Below are positions 35,144-43,760 of a DNA stretch of 64,000 nt, in pieces. The notes under the pieces were generated by a model. That model was not told where the DNA came from, did not search any database, and saw nothing but the letters and a program-made list of their open reading frames with translations. Position 1 is the first letter of the stretch; every line of letters begins with the position of its first letter. The DNA is taken from the NCBI GenBank assembly GCA_031271345.1, contig JAISVX010000001.1, forward strand, positions 1 through 64,000. The letters are read 5' to 3'. Position numbers and translations under genes: made by a program. Source of the stretch: Lactobacillaceae bacterium. Its GTDB lineage: Bacteria > Pseudomonadota > Alphaproteobacteria > RF32 > CAG-239.

Positions 35144-35808
35144 TTGCTTTCTCCTTGCTTGGTTTCCGTAACATTATCTTCGCCGCCGGAGTATTCTTTT
35201 GATATGTCGATAATGAAGTATTCAATATACGAGTTTTCTAAATCCCATATACTTATATATCTTCTCGTAATCGAGTCCGCTCTGGCAGTGGTCGCCTCAA
35301 TTATCTGCTGAGTATTTTCTCTTTCGCTTTCATCTTCGATTTCCTGCGTCAGCAAAGTTCTGGTTGTCAGAGCTTTTGCATACAATTGAGCGACGCTTTC
35401 AGCCAAAACCACCTTCATTTTTAATTCGTGTTCTTGGTTTTTGGCAGTTTCATCGCCCTCGCCGACGCGGGCTATTAAATTCTGATCAATATCTTCCTGA
35501 GTTTTTTCAAGATTATTAACATTCGCAATATCGCTGTTAACTTTTTTCTTATTTTGCTTTTTGTTTTTATTGCCCATAAAAGGTTTAAGGAATTTATCCT
35601 TAAAACCGGCCCTATCCTCAGATAAGCCTTCATAAGTATTTATCAATTTATCTTTAGCGGCATTAAACTTTTGCATCACAACGCTGCTCTCATCCTGTAT
35701 CCTCTCAAGAACGGTAACAGTTTTCTGAATGAACTCAATATCCGCTTTCGCAGCATTAGAGAAAAACAGAAAACCGAACGCAGCTAATATATATATATGT
35801 TTCTTCAT
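35140..35808 (-). CDS. Exported helical protein, VirB5-like
   Basis: A 222-residue protein with a signal peptide (A-A-K-A near residue 22) and an almost wholly helical mature chain. The size, exported state and Y-A-K-A-L-T-T-R-T-L-L helix make it the best VirB5 candidate by length among the four proteins in this slot. VirB5 is a minor pilus-tip component. The assignment rests on position and architecture, not on a clear motif. Confidence 0.5.
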   Translation of the reverse strand: MKKHIYILAAFGFLFFSNAAKADIEFIQKTVTVLERIQDESSVVMQKFNAAKDKLINTYEGLSEDRAGFKDKFLKPFMGNKNKKQNKKKVNSDIANVNNLEKTQEDIDQNLIARVGEGDETAKNQEHELKMKVVLAESVAQLYAKALTTRTLLTQEIEDESERENTQQIIEATTARADSITRRYISIWDLENSYIEYFIIDISKEYSGGEDNVTETKQGESK

Positions 35809-35819
35809 GGCGCAAACTC

Positions 35820-37334
35820 CTATTCCTGGGCTTGAGCTTCAGCAGCTTTTTTATTCTCATAATCTTCCAGATTAAAATAACCCAATTGTCTTAAAGCATC
35901 CAAAGAAAGCTGAAGAGAAGACGAAAACACCAATCTATTAATAACATAAACTGTCTGCTTATTTGTCATTGTTAAAGATGTAATATCATCTCTTGTATTT
36001 TCAGTGTTAAGAAGAGACTCCTGCATAGGTTTGACAACCTCTTCTTCATATTGAGCGGACTCAACGCCCAATCTCATTATCTCCGCCAAAGTGCCGACTG
36101 TCTGCTCCCTGACAATCACGCTATAAACCTTTTGACCCTCAGCCGCAGCCGAAGCATTGTCGCTTGACATTTCGGCAAGGCGCTCACCTAAACACTCGTC
36201 AACCAACTCGTAGTTGGCAAAGTCTTTGCCTTCCATACCGCATTGCACGGCAAGCTCATGCGAAGCGATGAACCTTCCGTCCACCATGCCGTCAAAAGTT
36301 TTGCCTGACGGAACTAAATCAGCCAAAGCCATGACTTCCGAATTTTTATAAAAAGATGTTTTCTTAAAAGGCTGTCTTCTGGTAGGAGCCTCAGAGCCTT
36401 TAAACAGTTTCTTTGCCCTGTCCAAAAAGCCTTCTGACTTTTCGCTTGCCTCTGCGGCAGCGTCAGCCGCCCTGCTTGTCTCGCTTGTTTCAGATGCCGC
36501 ACTGCCCGCAGCTGCCGGAGCCGCGGCTTGAGGTGTGGTTGCAGTTATTGTTTTAGCTGTAGCGGCTGCGACCGCATTTCCTTCTTCAGAAACAGCAAGA
36601 ACTTCTTCCTCAACGGCATCTATTTCTTTAACTTCACCATCAACGCTTACAACCGCCTTATCTTCAACCTTAAACTCTCTGCGAAAGTTAGGTCTTTGCT
36701 TAGCTATTACCGTATCATTAGCATTGCCGGAAACAGTAGAACCTGATAACGGACCCTTGGCAGGCTCGTCAACAGTTTTAGAAACCGGCTCATTTTGATT
36801 AGAAACGGAAGAACCTGTTGTTTCAGGCGTATCAGAGTAATCATACTCTCCATACTCAAACTCTTCTTCGTAATAGTCTAAATCATATTCGTTGCCGCCG
36901 CTGTTGCTGCCGAGCGATGGAATTTTGCTCTTATAAGAACCCATCGCTTCTTCGTATTCTTTTTTCTTAGCAACTGCGTCGTCATAAAGCTGTTTCTTTG
37001 CCTCAACGTCTTTCAGGCGTTTTTCATATTCGCCTTTAACTCCCTTGAGACGATCAGCTTCTTTCTGGGCTTTTTCATAAGCTTCCTTAGCTTCTTTTGC
37101 CTTATCGACGCCAAGCTCTGAAATGGTCTTCTTTGCGCTTCCAATTGTATTGCTGATGTCAGACGCGGTTTTAGTCGCATCTTTAATGCTTTTATATTGT
37201 TTTACAAGATTGACATTTGAAGAAACCGACTCTGAAATAGCTGTAAAGTCAAATGTCGGGAATAAAGCATTGGCTTTGCTTGGCATAATAACAGCCGCAA
37301 CCGCCAATATAGAAAAATATATATATTTTTTCAT
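35820..37334 (-). CDS. Exported coiled-coil protein with low-complexity middle
   Basis: A 504-residue protein: signal peptide (A-N-A near residue 23), F-P-T-F-D-F-T-A-I start, a coiled coil (about 55-145), an acidic Tyr/Glu-rich stretch (E-E-E-F-E-Y-G-E-Y-D-Y), Ala/Thr-rich low complexity (about 230-310), and a C-terminal helical domain with several Cys. GGAGG precedes the ATG. It is the first of the four exported proteins after virB4. The C-terminal helices look like VirB5/TrbJ in arrangement; function is unproven. Confidence 0.55.
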   Translation of the reverse strand: MKKYIYFSILAVAAVIMPSKANALFPTFDFTAISESVSSNVNLVKQYKSIKDATKTASDISNTIGSAKKTISELGVDKAKEAKEAYEKAQKEADRLKGVKGEYEKRLKDVEAKKQLYDDAVAKKKEYEEAMGSYKSKIPSLGSNSGGNEYDLDYYEEEFEYGEYDYSDTPETTGSSVSNQNEPVSKTVDEPAKGPLSGSTVSGNANDTVIAKQRPNFRREFKVEDKAVVSVDGEVKEIDAVEEEVLAVSEEGNAVAAATAKTITATTPQAAAPAAAGSAASETSETSRAADAAAEASEKSEGFLDRAKKLFKGSEAPTRRQPFKKTSFYKNSEVMALADLVPSGKTFDGMVDGRFIASHELAVQCGMEGKDFANYELVDECLGERLAEMSSDNASAAAEGQKVYSVIVREQTVGTLAEIMRLGVESAQYEEEVVKPMQESLLNTENTRDDITSLTMTNKQTVYVINRLVFSSSLQLSLDALRQLGYFNLEDYENKKAAEAQAQE

Positions 37335-37410
37335 AATAACCTCCGAGGATACTGGTACCTATAATAATGATACCAGATATTTAAATTTTAATAAATGATT
37401 ATTATGCTGA

Positions 37411-39843
37411 TTACGCAATATTTAAATATTTTGTAACAAAGTTGTCTTCGCCATATTCTCTAATCAATTCTTCAACCAAAAGAACGTTTTTACGACCCGA
37501 GTTATAAATCTTCAAATATGGTCCCAAACCGCCTAAATTGACGTCAATAATCACTGATTCGCCGGTTGCCGGTCTGGACAACAATATTGCATAAGGAAAC
37601 TCTCGGTAAGAACGACCATAAATAAAGTCTAACTCTCTGTCGGTTAAGTTCCAGTTTGAATAATCCTCTGGGGTTGCCTGCGGATTTCTAAAGAAAATTA
37701 CGGTTTGGCACTGACCGCGGATAACCTCGCCGACGCCAAGCTTGTCGATAATATTAGGCTGCTGGAAGGCGCACAGATATGCCTGACGTTTTTTACGACC
37801 CTCCTGAAGACCAATGATGAAATAGTCTCTAAACATCGGGTGCTTTAACATAGGAGCGGTCTCGTCAATCATAATAAGAGACGGAACGCCCGTTTCTCCC
37901 GTTTCAGACTGAATACGGTGCATGATATAGCTGATAACCGCCGGAGCCAATGTCTCGTCTTCAAAAATATGCGTAAAATCAAAAGCCATAAATCTCTTCA
38001 CGCTCAAATCCAGGCTGTCATTTTCAGAGTTAAAAATGTTGCCGTACTGATCCGGGTTAACCCATCTGTAAAGCTCGCGGCGCATGTTTCCCGTTGGAGA
38101 GAAACAGCTTTTATAAAGATTTTTCATAATTCTTTCTTCAGTGCGGAGATAGTCGAAAGCCGTTGTAACCGAACGACCGATTTCTTTTTCCGACTGAGCG
38201 TCATCCACCAGCGTAATCGCTTTTAGCCAGCGGCGTAAAAACGCGCGGTTATTCGGCGTATCTTTTGTATCAAACGGATTTAACGAAACGTTCTTTTCAT
38301 CGCCGTCAAAGCCCACATAAGCGCCCTGAACTGCGCGCGTAAAAATCTCGGCACCCCGGTGTCTGTCAAAGAAGAACACTTTCAAATCGCCGTGCCTCAT
38401 GGCCTGACCAGCCAAGAAAGTAAGCAAAGTTGTTTTACCCTGTCCGGTAGGTCCTATAATACAGCAGTGAGCAACCGCTGATTCTTCTGACGATACGTGG
38501 AATTGGAAATTATACGGAGAACCGGACGTTGTCCTAAACACTGAAATTGCCCCCGGACCCCAGTCGCTTTTTGTAAACCCTTCCGACGGTTTGTCAAAAG
38601 AAACCGCGGAAGCGACCACTCTTGATAAATATCTGTATGTGCGCGGATACGCCTCATAAGTTGGAAACTGATTAAAGAACGTAGCCTGAGCCACCCAGCC
38701 TTCTCTAACCGGCGTAACGCTGAACAAGCGGCAGATTCTCTGAACTTCGCTCTCCGCGAACTCTATTTCCTCATCGCTGTCGCCCTTCATAATCATCGTC
38801 ATGGCGTATTCTGTCAGAGACTGGTAATCCGCATCACTGTCTTCAATAGAGGACAATGCTATTCCATATTGCTCAACCACATCCGGAGAGAAACTTGTCA
38901 CCGCCGCCATTCTTTGCTGCTGCATTAATAAAGCTCTTGCTTTTGGCTTAAATATCGGACGCACGTTGTGCAGCAAAACCATCTCGCAGTCAATCGACAG
39001 GAGAGATACTATCATGTTTTCATCCATGTAGTCGCCGGAGCTTCTAATACCCATGGTAATGGCATATTTTTCCTGCTCTCCAGAGAAAAATGTAATAACG
39101 CCTTTTTCTCCCGTAAAATGGATATGATCAGACGTTAAAAGCTCGTTTAGCCTTGATCCTTCCGAGTTTCTGGCTTTTGGTTTTGGGTGCGAAATCGGAC
39201 TGCATAATTTAGAAAAAACAAAAATCGGACTGTCTTCCGCAGGGCTGTCCTCTGTTTCGTACATGGTTTTTACGCCATAGTCGTTTAGTGTTGCAAGAAG
39301 AGTCTGCGACGCATAGTTTAAATCTTTTAATGCGTCTGTACGGTCGGGAACAGATAAAACAACATAGTGTTTGTTCGAATATATTCTATCCAGGTTATAA
39401 CGCCAGGTCATAGAAATTTGCTCAAGCAGCGGATTGTTGAAGTTGTCTTCAACTTCTTCCATTTGAATCCTGTCTCTTGTCGTAATAACGCGGCAGACAA
39501 CCTGAAGGTCTGACATGCTGTCAATCCATGATTTTCTCGCTTCGCCCATGGACGCCGCTTTTTCGCCGGTGGCAAAAGACAAATCCATGCCTTCCACTTT
39601 AAACACTCTGACAAAAGAGCCGTCATGACAGCGGATTGTCATGCCGTCGGACATCAATTTACTAAAAGGCAAAAAGTCAGCCACTCGAGATTCCTGGGGC
39701 TGAGGCAATAATATACGGCCAAGTTTTGTTGCCCAAACACCCGCAAAAGCCGCTGCCGAAATAAAACCAATCAAAGCAACTAAAACTTCTACACTGGATA
39801 ACCCTTGTACAAATATATTAAAAAATTCAAAATCAGGGCGCAA
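37411..39843 (-). CDS. virB4: VirB4-type secretion ATPase
   Basis: An 810-residue ATPase, the usual VirB4 length. A membrane helix (about 18-37) precedes the CagE/TrbE N-terminal domain. Walker A G-P-T-G-Q-G-K-T-T is at 464-472, followed by the VirB4-specific F-F-F-D-R-H-R-G-A-E, and Walker B L-I-M-I-D-E-T-A-P. Later C-terminal motifs include A-F-Q-Q-P and R-G-Q-C-Q-T-V-I-F-F-R-N-P. VirB4 powers pilus assembly and transport. Its start overlaps virB3 by 11 bases. Length and motifs favour VirB4 over the longer DotO/IcmB of type IVB systems. Confidence 0.92.
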   Translation of the reverse strand: MRPDFEFFNIFVQGLSSVEVLVALIGFISAAAFAGVWATKLGRILLPQPQESRVADFLPFSKLMSDGMTIRCHDGSFVRVFKVEGMDLSFATGEKAASMGEARKSWIDSMSDLQVVCRVITTRDRIQMEEVEDNFNNPLLEQISMTWRYNLDRIYSNKHYVVLSVPDRTDALKDLNYASQTLLATLNDYGVKTMYETEDSPAEDSPIFVFSKLCSPISHPKPKARNSEGSRLNELLTSDHIHFTGEKGVITFFSGEQEKYAITMGIRSSGDYMDENMIVSLLSIDCEMVLLHNVRPIFKPKARALLMQQQRMAAVTSFSPDVVEQYGIALSSIEDSDADYQSLTEYAMTMIMKGDSDEEIEFAESEVQRICRLFSVTPVREGWVAQATFFNQFPTYEAYPRTYRYLSRVVASAVSFDKPSEGFTKSDWGPGAISVFRTTSGSPYNFQFHVSSEESAVAHCCIIGPTGQGKTTLLTFLAGQAMRHGDLKVFFFDRHRGAEIFTRAVQGAYVGFDGDEKNVSLNPFDTKDTPNNRAFLRRWLKAITLVDDAQSEKEIGRSVTTAFDYLRTEERIMKNLYKSCFSPTGNMRRELYRWVNPDQYGNIFNSENDSLDLSVKRFMAFDFTHIFEDETLAPAVISYIMHRIQSETGETGVPSLIMIDETAPMLKHPMFRDYFIIGLQEGRKKRQAYLCAFQQPNIIDKLGVGEVIRGQCQTVIFFRNPQATPEDYSNWNLTDRELDFIYGRSYREFPYAILLSRPATGESVIIDVNLGGLGPYLKIYNSGRKNVLLVEELIREYGEDNFVTKYLNIA

Positions 39844-40123
39844 ATTTATTCCCCTTTTCTTTATATAAATTGGTTGTTACGCGATATGTCTGTCCGAAAG
39901 ATTGTATCATTGTAGAGATGTGCGGTTCCTTAACGCCCATGAGAACGACCACGGCGTGCATGCCAACAATACTGGCTACAAAGAGAAGCGGGTTAAAGTC
40001 AAAGACACCAATGCAGATAAACATCATTGGAAACTGAATTCCAAGATTTAATAATGTCGGCAAAAAAGGACCCCAAAGTATTTTTGGAGGATTTGCCACT
40101 GCTTTTAATATTGGTTCTCTCAT
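39833..40123 (-). CDS. virB3: VirB3-type inner-membrane protein
   Basis: A 96-residue protein with two membrane helices (about 20-38 and 43-62) after an N-terminal P-I-L-K-A-V-A-N-P-P segment, and a basic C-terminus. Size, topology, GGGG ribosome site and an 11-base overlap with virB4 are characteristic of VirB3, which associates with VirB4. Confidence 0.82.
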   Translation of the reverse strand: MREPILKAVANPPKILWGPFLPTLLNLGIQFPMMFICIGVFDFNPLLFVASIVGMHAVVVLMGVKEPHISTMIQSFGQTYRVTTNLYKEKGNKFAP

Positions 40124-40241
40124 AATTGACCCCTTTTAAAAGCTGATTCTAACGCAAAGATTTTTTTATGCAACAAAAAAGCTATTGTTTATAGTTAATA
40201 AAACATTTTTATGAAAATTAAGTTAAGGAATTTAAAAAAGG

Positions 40242-40275
40242 AAACAGCTACCCACCATAAAGGGGATAGCTGTTT
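40242..40275 (-). terminator. Terminator of the inserted gene
   Basis: AAACAGCTA and TAGCTGTTT pair with an inner CCC/GGG stem; on the minus strand CCTTTTTT follows. It lies 20 bases past the gene ending at 40296. Confidence 0.8.
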
Positions 40276-40295
40276 CACAAACGAGTATGAAAAGG

Positions 40296-41150
40296 TTACT
40301 TCTTAGGTACATCATTGACCCAAGTTCTTAGGCTTTCGACCCCTGACTTACTACACATAAGCCACAAACCATCCCTTTTTTCTATGTAGGAATATTCGTA
40401 AGGTACAAACTGCTGGTGTTCCACATATTTCTTGCCATCTTTCATCCAGATTGCAAGTCCATAAGTGCCATACCTTTTGTATCCATCCACTTCATCCATA
40501 ACAATAAAAAACCAGGCTCCTTGCCTATTAAAGTCTTCTACTGTTGAAAGATTTTCGAAAGTCTTCGCTGTAAATAACACTTTTCCATCGACGATCAAAT
40601 CCTGTTTACCTCTCTCGTTGGTCCGAATTTCGAACTTTGCATGAGACGGAGCCAAAGAGCTAAGCTCTGCAGCTTTTGCGGTTGCTCTCCTTTGCTTGTT
40701 AAGCGTAGGGTTAAAAGCACCGTTTTTCTCTGCCTGCTCCATAAAGAAGTTGGCGTTAACGCCTTCCACCTCTTTTTCGATCAGAGTTTCCGCATCGTAG
40801 AATTTAGGCTCAGCACCTGCTTTTTCCACCACACGGATAACATCGCCGACCACCGAAGCTTCAGCGAATTCTTGCTTGAAAAGGAAGCTGCCGGTTTCAT
40901 CGCAAAGCTTGAAAGTACCGTTCTTCGTTTCCAGCACGAACGTTTCGCCGTCCGCAGTAGAGATGTGAACATAGACCTTTTCCTGAACAAGCTTACCGCC
41001 GACCTCGAGTCCGTAATAGTTACCAGAGTTGTCCGATACCATATAGGCCGAACCTTTGAGAGCCACGCGGGTTTGTCCGAACAGTGAATTAGCCGAGAAC
41101 ATCGTAACGACCATGATCACCAAAACCGAAATGAAATTTTTCGTCTTCAT
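40296..41150 (-). CDS. Exported protein of Bacteroidota-like character, inserted in the virB operon
   Basis: A 284-residue secreted protein of unknown function. ATG 41150 is chosen because a clean signal peptide starts there (M-K-T-K-N-F-I...L-F-G-Q, cleavage about residue 26); the longer frame is implausible. The mature part is beta-rich (D-G-E-T-F-V-L-E-T-K-N-G-T-F-K-L; K-R-D-G-L-W-L-M-C). The start is preceded by AAACAAATAATT with no Shine-Dalgarno site, unlike all neighbours, and codons are visibly more GC-rich. The M-K-T-K-N-F / F-G-Q signal style is common in Bacteroidota. It has its own promoter and terminator. Transfer is inferred; WG-repeat-like proteins are an alternative family. 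Confidence 0.6.
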   Translation of the reverse strand: MKTKNFISVLVIMVVTMFSANSLFGQTRVALKGSAYMVSDNSGNYYGLEVGGKLVQEKVYVHISTADGETFVLETKNGTFKLCDETGSFLFKQEFAEASVVGDVIRVVEKAGAEPKFYDAETLIEKEVEGVNANFFMEQAEKNGAFNPTLNKQRRATAKAAELSSLAPSHAKFEIRTNERGKQDLIVDGKVLFTAKTFENLSTVEDFNRQGAWFFIVMDEVDGYKRYGTYGLAIWMKDGKKYVEHQQFVPYEYSYIEKRDGLWLMCSKSGVESLRTWVNDVPKK

Positions 41151-41211
41151 AATTATTTGTTTTTTAGATTGTTTGCTTGTAAAACGGAATAAATAATAAA
41201 ATGTACTTTTA

Positions 41212-41239
41212 AGTATATTATAAAAAAAAATTTTGTCAA
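41212..41239 (-). promoter_or_regulatory. Promoter of the inserted gene
   Basis: On the minus strand TTGACA (41239-41234) and TATACT (41217-41212) are 16 bases apart, about 62 bases before the ATG at 41150. Confidence 0.5.
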
Positions 41240-41273
41240 AACTTTTTGATAAAAATCTTACAAATAATATTTT

Positions 41274-41304
41274 AAGGGGCAAAACCATCAAAGTTTTGCC
41301 CCTT
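41274..41304 (-). terminator. Hairpin after virB2c
   Basis: AAGGGGCAAAAC and GTTTTGCCCCTT form a perfect 12-bp stem with a 7-base loop, followed on the minus strand by an AT-rich tract without a clean T-run. It separates the pilin genes from the inserted gene and may give differential expression of pilins over the rest of the operon. Confidence 0.7.
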
Positions 41305-41330
41305 AGATATGTACTTTAACCTATTAAAAC

Positions 41331-42533
41331 TTATTGACCATTCCTTAGTCTTGCGTTCATATCTTCTTCCATTCTTTGACGCATAGCATCCTGAGCCGCC
41401 TGCTGGGCTGCCTGGCGCTGAGCTTCCTCGGCCGCCCTCTGAGCCGCCGCCGCCTCTCTGTTGCTCACTCTGTTGCCGCCGCCAGTCTGAACGCCCTCGA
41501 CACCCTGACCGATAGCATTTGTATTTCTTTCAATATTTTTATCAATTCTATACGCCGTATCCGCCATGTTATTGCCCGCGTCAATGATTGTGCCGCCAGC
41601 CCTGATTAACCCCTTAAGGCTTCCATCGCTGCTTTTAATCGCATTTTTAATTCGGTCTTTTTGGGCGCCAAGATTCTGAAGCGCATATTTTCCGCTTTGA
41701 AGAATGTCATTGCCTGCCCTAACCGCCGCTATCGCCGCTTTTGCCGAACCCTTAACATCGCTCCAGCTCCATTTTTCATCGGCTCCTTTGCGACCATCGC
41801 CAGTTGTGTTGCCAGCGCCAGAACCATTATTACCCGAACCGCCGCCCGCATTATTGCTGCCCGTACCGTTAGCATTATCTCCAGAACCGTCTCCGCCGCC
41901 GTTGCCGCCGTTTACTTCCTCATTTATACCTTCTTTAAGCTTATCGGAAGCCAACGGGTCATTATCCAGCCCTTCTTGAATTGTTTCTTCCAAACAGTTG
42001 TCGCCGCAGTCTTCTTTATTCAGGCTGTTGGAAGACCCCTCGGACAATATGTACGTACTGGGCAGAAAATTGCCAAACTTTAAGCTGTACGTGCTTTTAC
42101 TGCCCGTAAAATATTCGATAAACGGCGCCATCATCGACACAAGGAACAGGGCAAATCCCAACTGAGCCAAGTGCTTAAAGCTTATTTTTCCAAAAATCGC
42201 GGTGAATGTAAAAGCAATCAAACCAAAACCGGCGATTATATAAACCAACACGCGCAAATCCGCCAATGTAGTCGTTGCTTTACATGCTATCAATAAGAAA
42301 GGATTGCCTTTATAGCTGCCGCACGCATTGCCGCCGATGTTGAGACCCGATCCGACTGAAGTCGTTGCGCCACCTGTTTCATTTGAGGTTTGCGTAGACT
42401 CATTTTTTGTTGCGCTAAAACCACCTTCTGTCTCCGCTACCGCGTCACTAATAAAAACATCCATGCTCATAAAAGCAGAGCAAAAGACTACGAGGAGTCC
42501 CAAAACCAAAAATTTTTTACTTACTACTTTCAT
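41331..42533 (-). CDS. virB2: VirB2-like protein with long C-terminal extension (paralogue c)
   Basis: A 400-residue protein. ATG 42533 has AAGGAG 8 bases upstream and opens a signal peptide (A-V-A-E, about residue 33). The VirB2/TrbC-like core (about 70-150) has two hydrophobic helices with G-F-G-L-I-A-F-T-F-T-A-I-F-G-K between them, as in the two shorter pilins. A Gly/Asn/Asp-rich linker (about 190-260) and an Ala/Gln/Arg-rich helical tail follow. Ordinary VirB2 is ~120 residues, so this is probably not a simple pilin; a cap, base or anchoring subunit is possible. Confidence 0.72.
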   Translation of the reverse strand: MKVVSKKFLVLGLLVVFCSAFMSMDVFISDAVAETEGGFSATKNESTQTSNETGGATTSVGSGLNIGGNACGSYKGNPFLLIACKATTTLADLRVLVYIIAGFGLIAFTFTAIFGKISFKHLAQLGFALFLVSMMAPFIEYFTGSKSTYSLKFGNFLPSTYILSEGSSNSLNKEDCGDNCLEETIQEGLDNDPLASDKLKEGINEEVNGGNGGGDGSGDNANGTGSNNAGGGSGNNGSGAGNTTGDGRKGADEKWSWSDVKGSAKAAIAAVRAGNDILQSGKYALQNLGAQKDRIKNAIKSSDGSLKGLIRAGGTIIDAGNNMADTAYRIDKNIERNTNAIGQGVEGVQTGGGNRVSNREAAAAQRAAEEAQRQAAQQAAQDAMRQRMEEDMNARLRNGQ

Positions 42534-42564
42534 GACATTACTCCTTAAAAAAACATTACCCGCC

Positions 42565-42939
42565 CTATTTTCTGCCCGAATCATTACCGCTGGTCAGCGT
42601 GTCATGAATGTTGGCTAAAGTAGGTCCGCTTGAATCATCCGTCATATAATTTATTATGCCGGCCGTAAGCGCAATAATTACCAAACCTATGATAATCGCG
42701 CTCAACCATTTCCAGTTTAAGTTTCCGAAAAAGCCGCCGACCGCAACCGCAACGATACCAAAACCAGCGACGGCATAAACAATCTCCCTCATGCCGATAA
42801 AGATTTCCGAACCCGTAGCGGTCAAGTCGCTGAACAAACTTTTGTCAGCCGCAAAAGAATCCGTTGCAAATAAAATTAAAGAAACCACAAAGCAAAGGAT
42901 TGTTAAGCTAATAACTTTCTTCATTTTTATATACAACAT
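42565..42939 (-). CDS. virB2: VirB2-like pilin (paralogue b)
   Basis: A 124-residue pilin-like protein. ATG 42939 with AGGA 7 bases upstream is preferred; ATG 42924 is possible. After the signal peptide (S-F-A-A) are the two hydrophobic VirB2 helices joined by G-F-G-I-V-A-V-A-V-G-G-F-F-G-N-L-N-W, and a polar tail. VirB2 subunits polymerise to form the T4SS pilus. It sits between the other two virB2-like genes. Confidence 0.78.
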   Translation of the reverse strand: MLYIKMKKVISLTILCFVVSLILFATDSFAADKSLFSDLTATGSEIFIGMREIVYAVAGFGIVAVAVGGFFGNLNWKWLSAIIIGLVIIALTAGIINYMTDDSSGPTLANIHDTLTSGNDSGRK

Positions 42940-43048
42940 CTTCCCGTCCTTTTCTTCTTTTTTTGCGCAAAAGGGAGGCGTGTTGAATATATGTCGTAAA
43001 ACTTCAAACATAACACCCTCCCTTTGTACAAATTATACTATTAAGTGA

Positions 43049-43396
43049 TTAAATATCACCAAATGTGCTACCCAATTGGCTTTGTGTATCGCCAGTAGCA
43101 TACTCAACAATCGCACCAGCAGCCGCTAATACCGCAAGACCGACAGCCAGAGATGCGAACCATGTCCATTTCATTTTGCCAAAAATAGCTGAGAACGCCA
43201 AACCGACTAAACCAAAACCGCCGACGATGAAGATTATTGTTTTAACGTTTGAAAACACGTTTCTAGCTTTTGTTTGAGCAACACCCATTAATGAACCGCC
43301 TGTAACACCTGCCGCAAGAGCATCGCTGGACATAGCGATAACCGCAAACAGAACCATACAGCTCAGGGTCCAAATATTTTTCTTTAGAAATTGCAT
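43049..43396 (-). CDS. virB2: VirB2-like pilin (paralogue a)
   Basis: A 115-residue VirB2/TrbC pilin, the most typical of the three. Signal peptide ending A-L-A (about residue 28), first helix G-G-F-G-L-V-G-L-A-F-S-A-I-F-G-K, basic loop K-M-K-W-T-W, and a second Ala-rich helix. TTAAGGAG lies 7 bases before the ATG. First gene of the long minus-strand virB operon, consistent with high pilin expression. Confidence 0.85.
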   Translation of the reverse strand: MQFLKKNIWTLSCMVLFAVIAMSSDALAAGVTGGSLMGVAQTKARNVFSNVKTIIFIVGGFGLVGLAFSAIFGKMKWTWFASLAVGLAVLAAAGAIVEYATGDTQSQLGSTFGDI

Positions 43397-43760
43397 TGTA
43401 CTTCTCCTTAATATTTATAAAAACTTCCTATACACTTATAGAATAGCTAATTTTTGTCGTTTTGGCTAGCTAATTCCTCAGCCCCAAAAAAGAGACAACC
43501 CATTGTTTTACAATAATTTTTTTTCCTGTAACAAAAAATTCATAGTTAAACCCGATGAATCTTAAGCATATTAATATCTTACGAATGGTAAATTTTTTCA
43601 TAATATATCAGTTATTTTTTTAAAATACATTAAAAACATAGGATTCACGATTAACTTTCGGCTTTTTTAGAGAAAATGCAAAAAATAGTATATTCCAGCT
43701 TAAGAAAACTCTTGCAAATAACAGCTTTTTGCTTTATTTAAGACCTAAGAGGGAATATGT
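43397..43760. other. Divergent intergenic region between the virB and pil operons
   Basis: 364 bases of AT-rich DNA between the first virB gene (minus) and the first pilus-cluster gene (plus); both operons must start here. No open frame is supported. On the plus strand TTGCAA (43712-43717) is followed by TTTATT-like boxes, and on the minus strand TATTCT/CTATAA boxes lie near 43430-43450, but spacing is poor and I cannot fix either promoter. Space is enough for regulator sites. Confidence 0.5.

Noticed and set aside
17179-43396. Assignment to a Dot/Icm (type IVB) system
   Set aside because: VirB10N/C repeats recall DotG, but VirB3, a VirB4-length ATPase, VirB8-type endings and a true VirB11 point to the VirB class.
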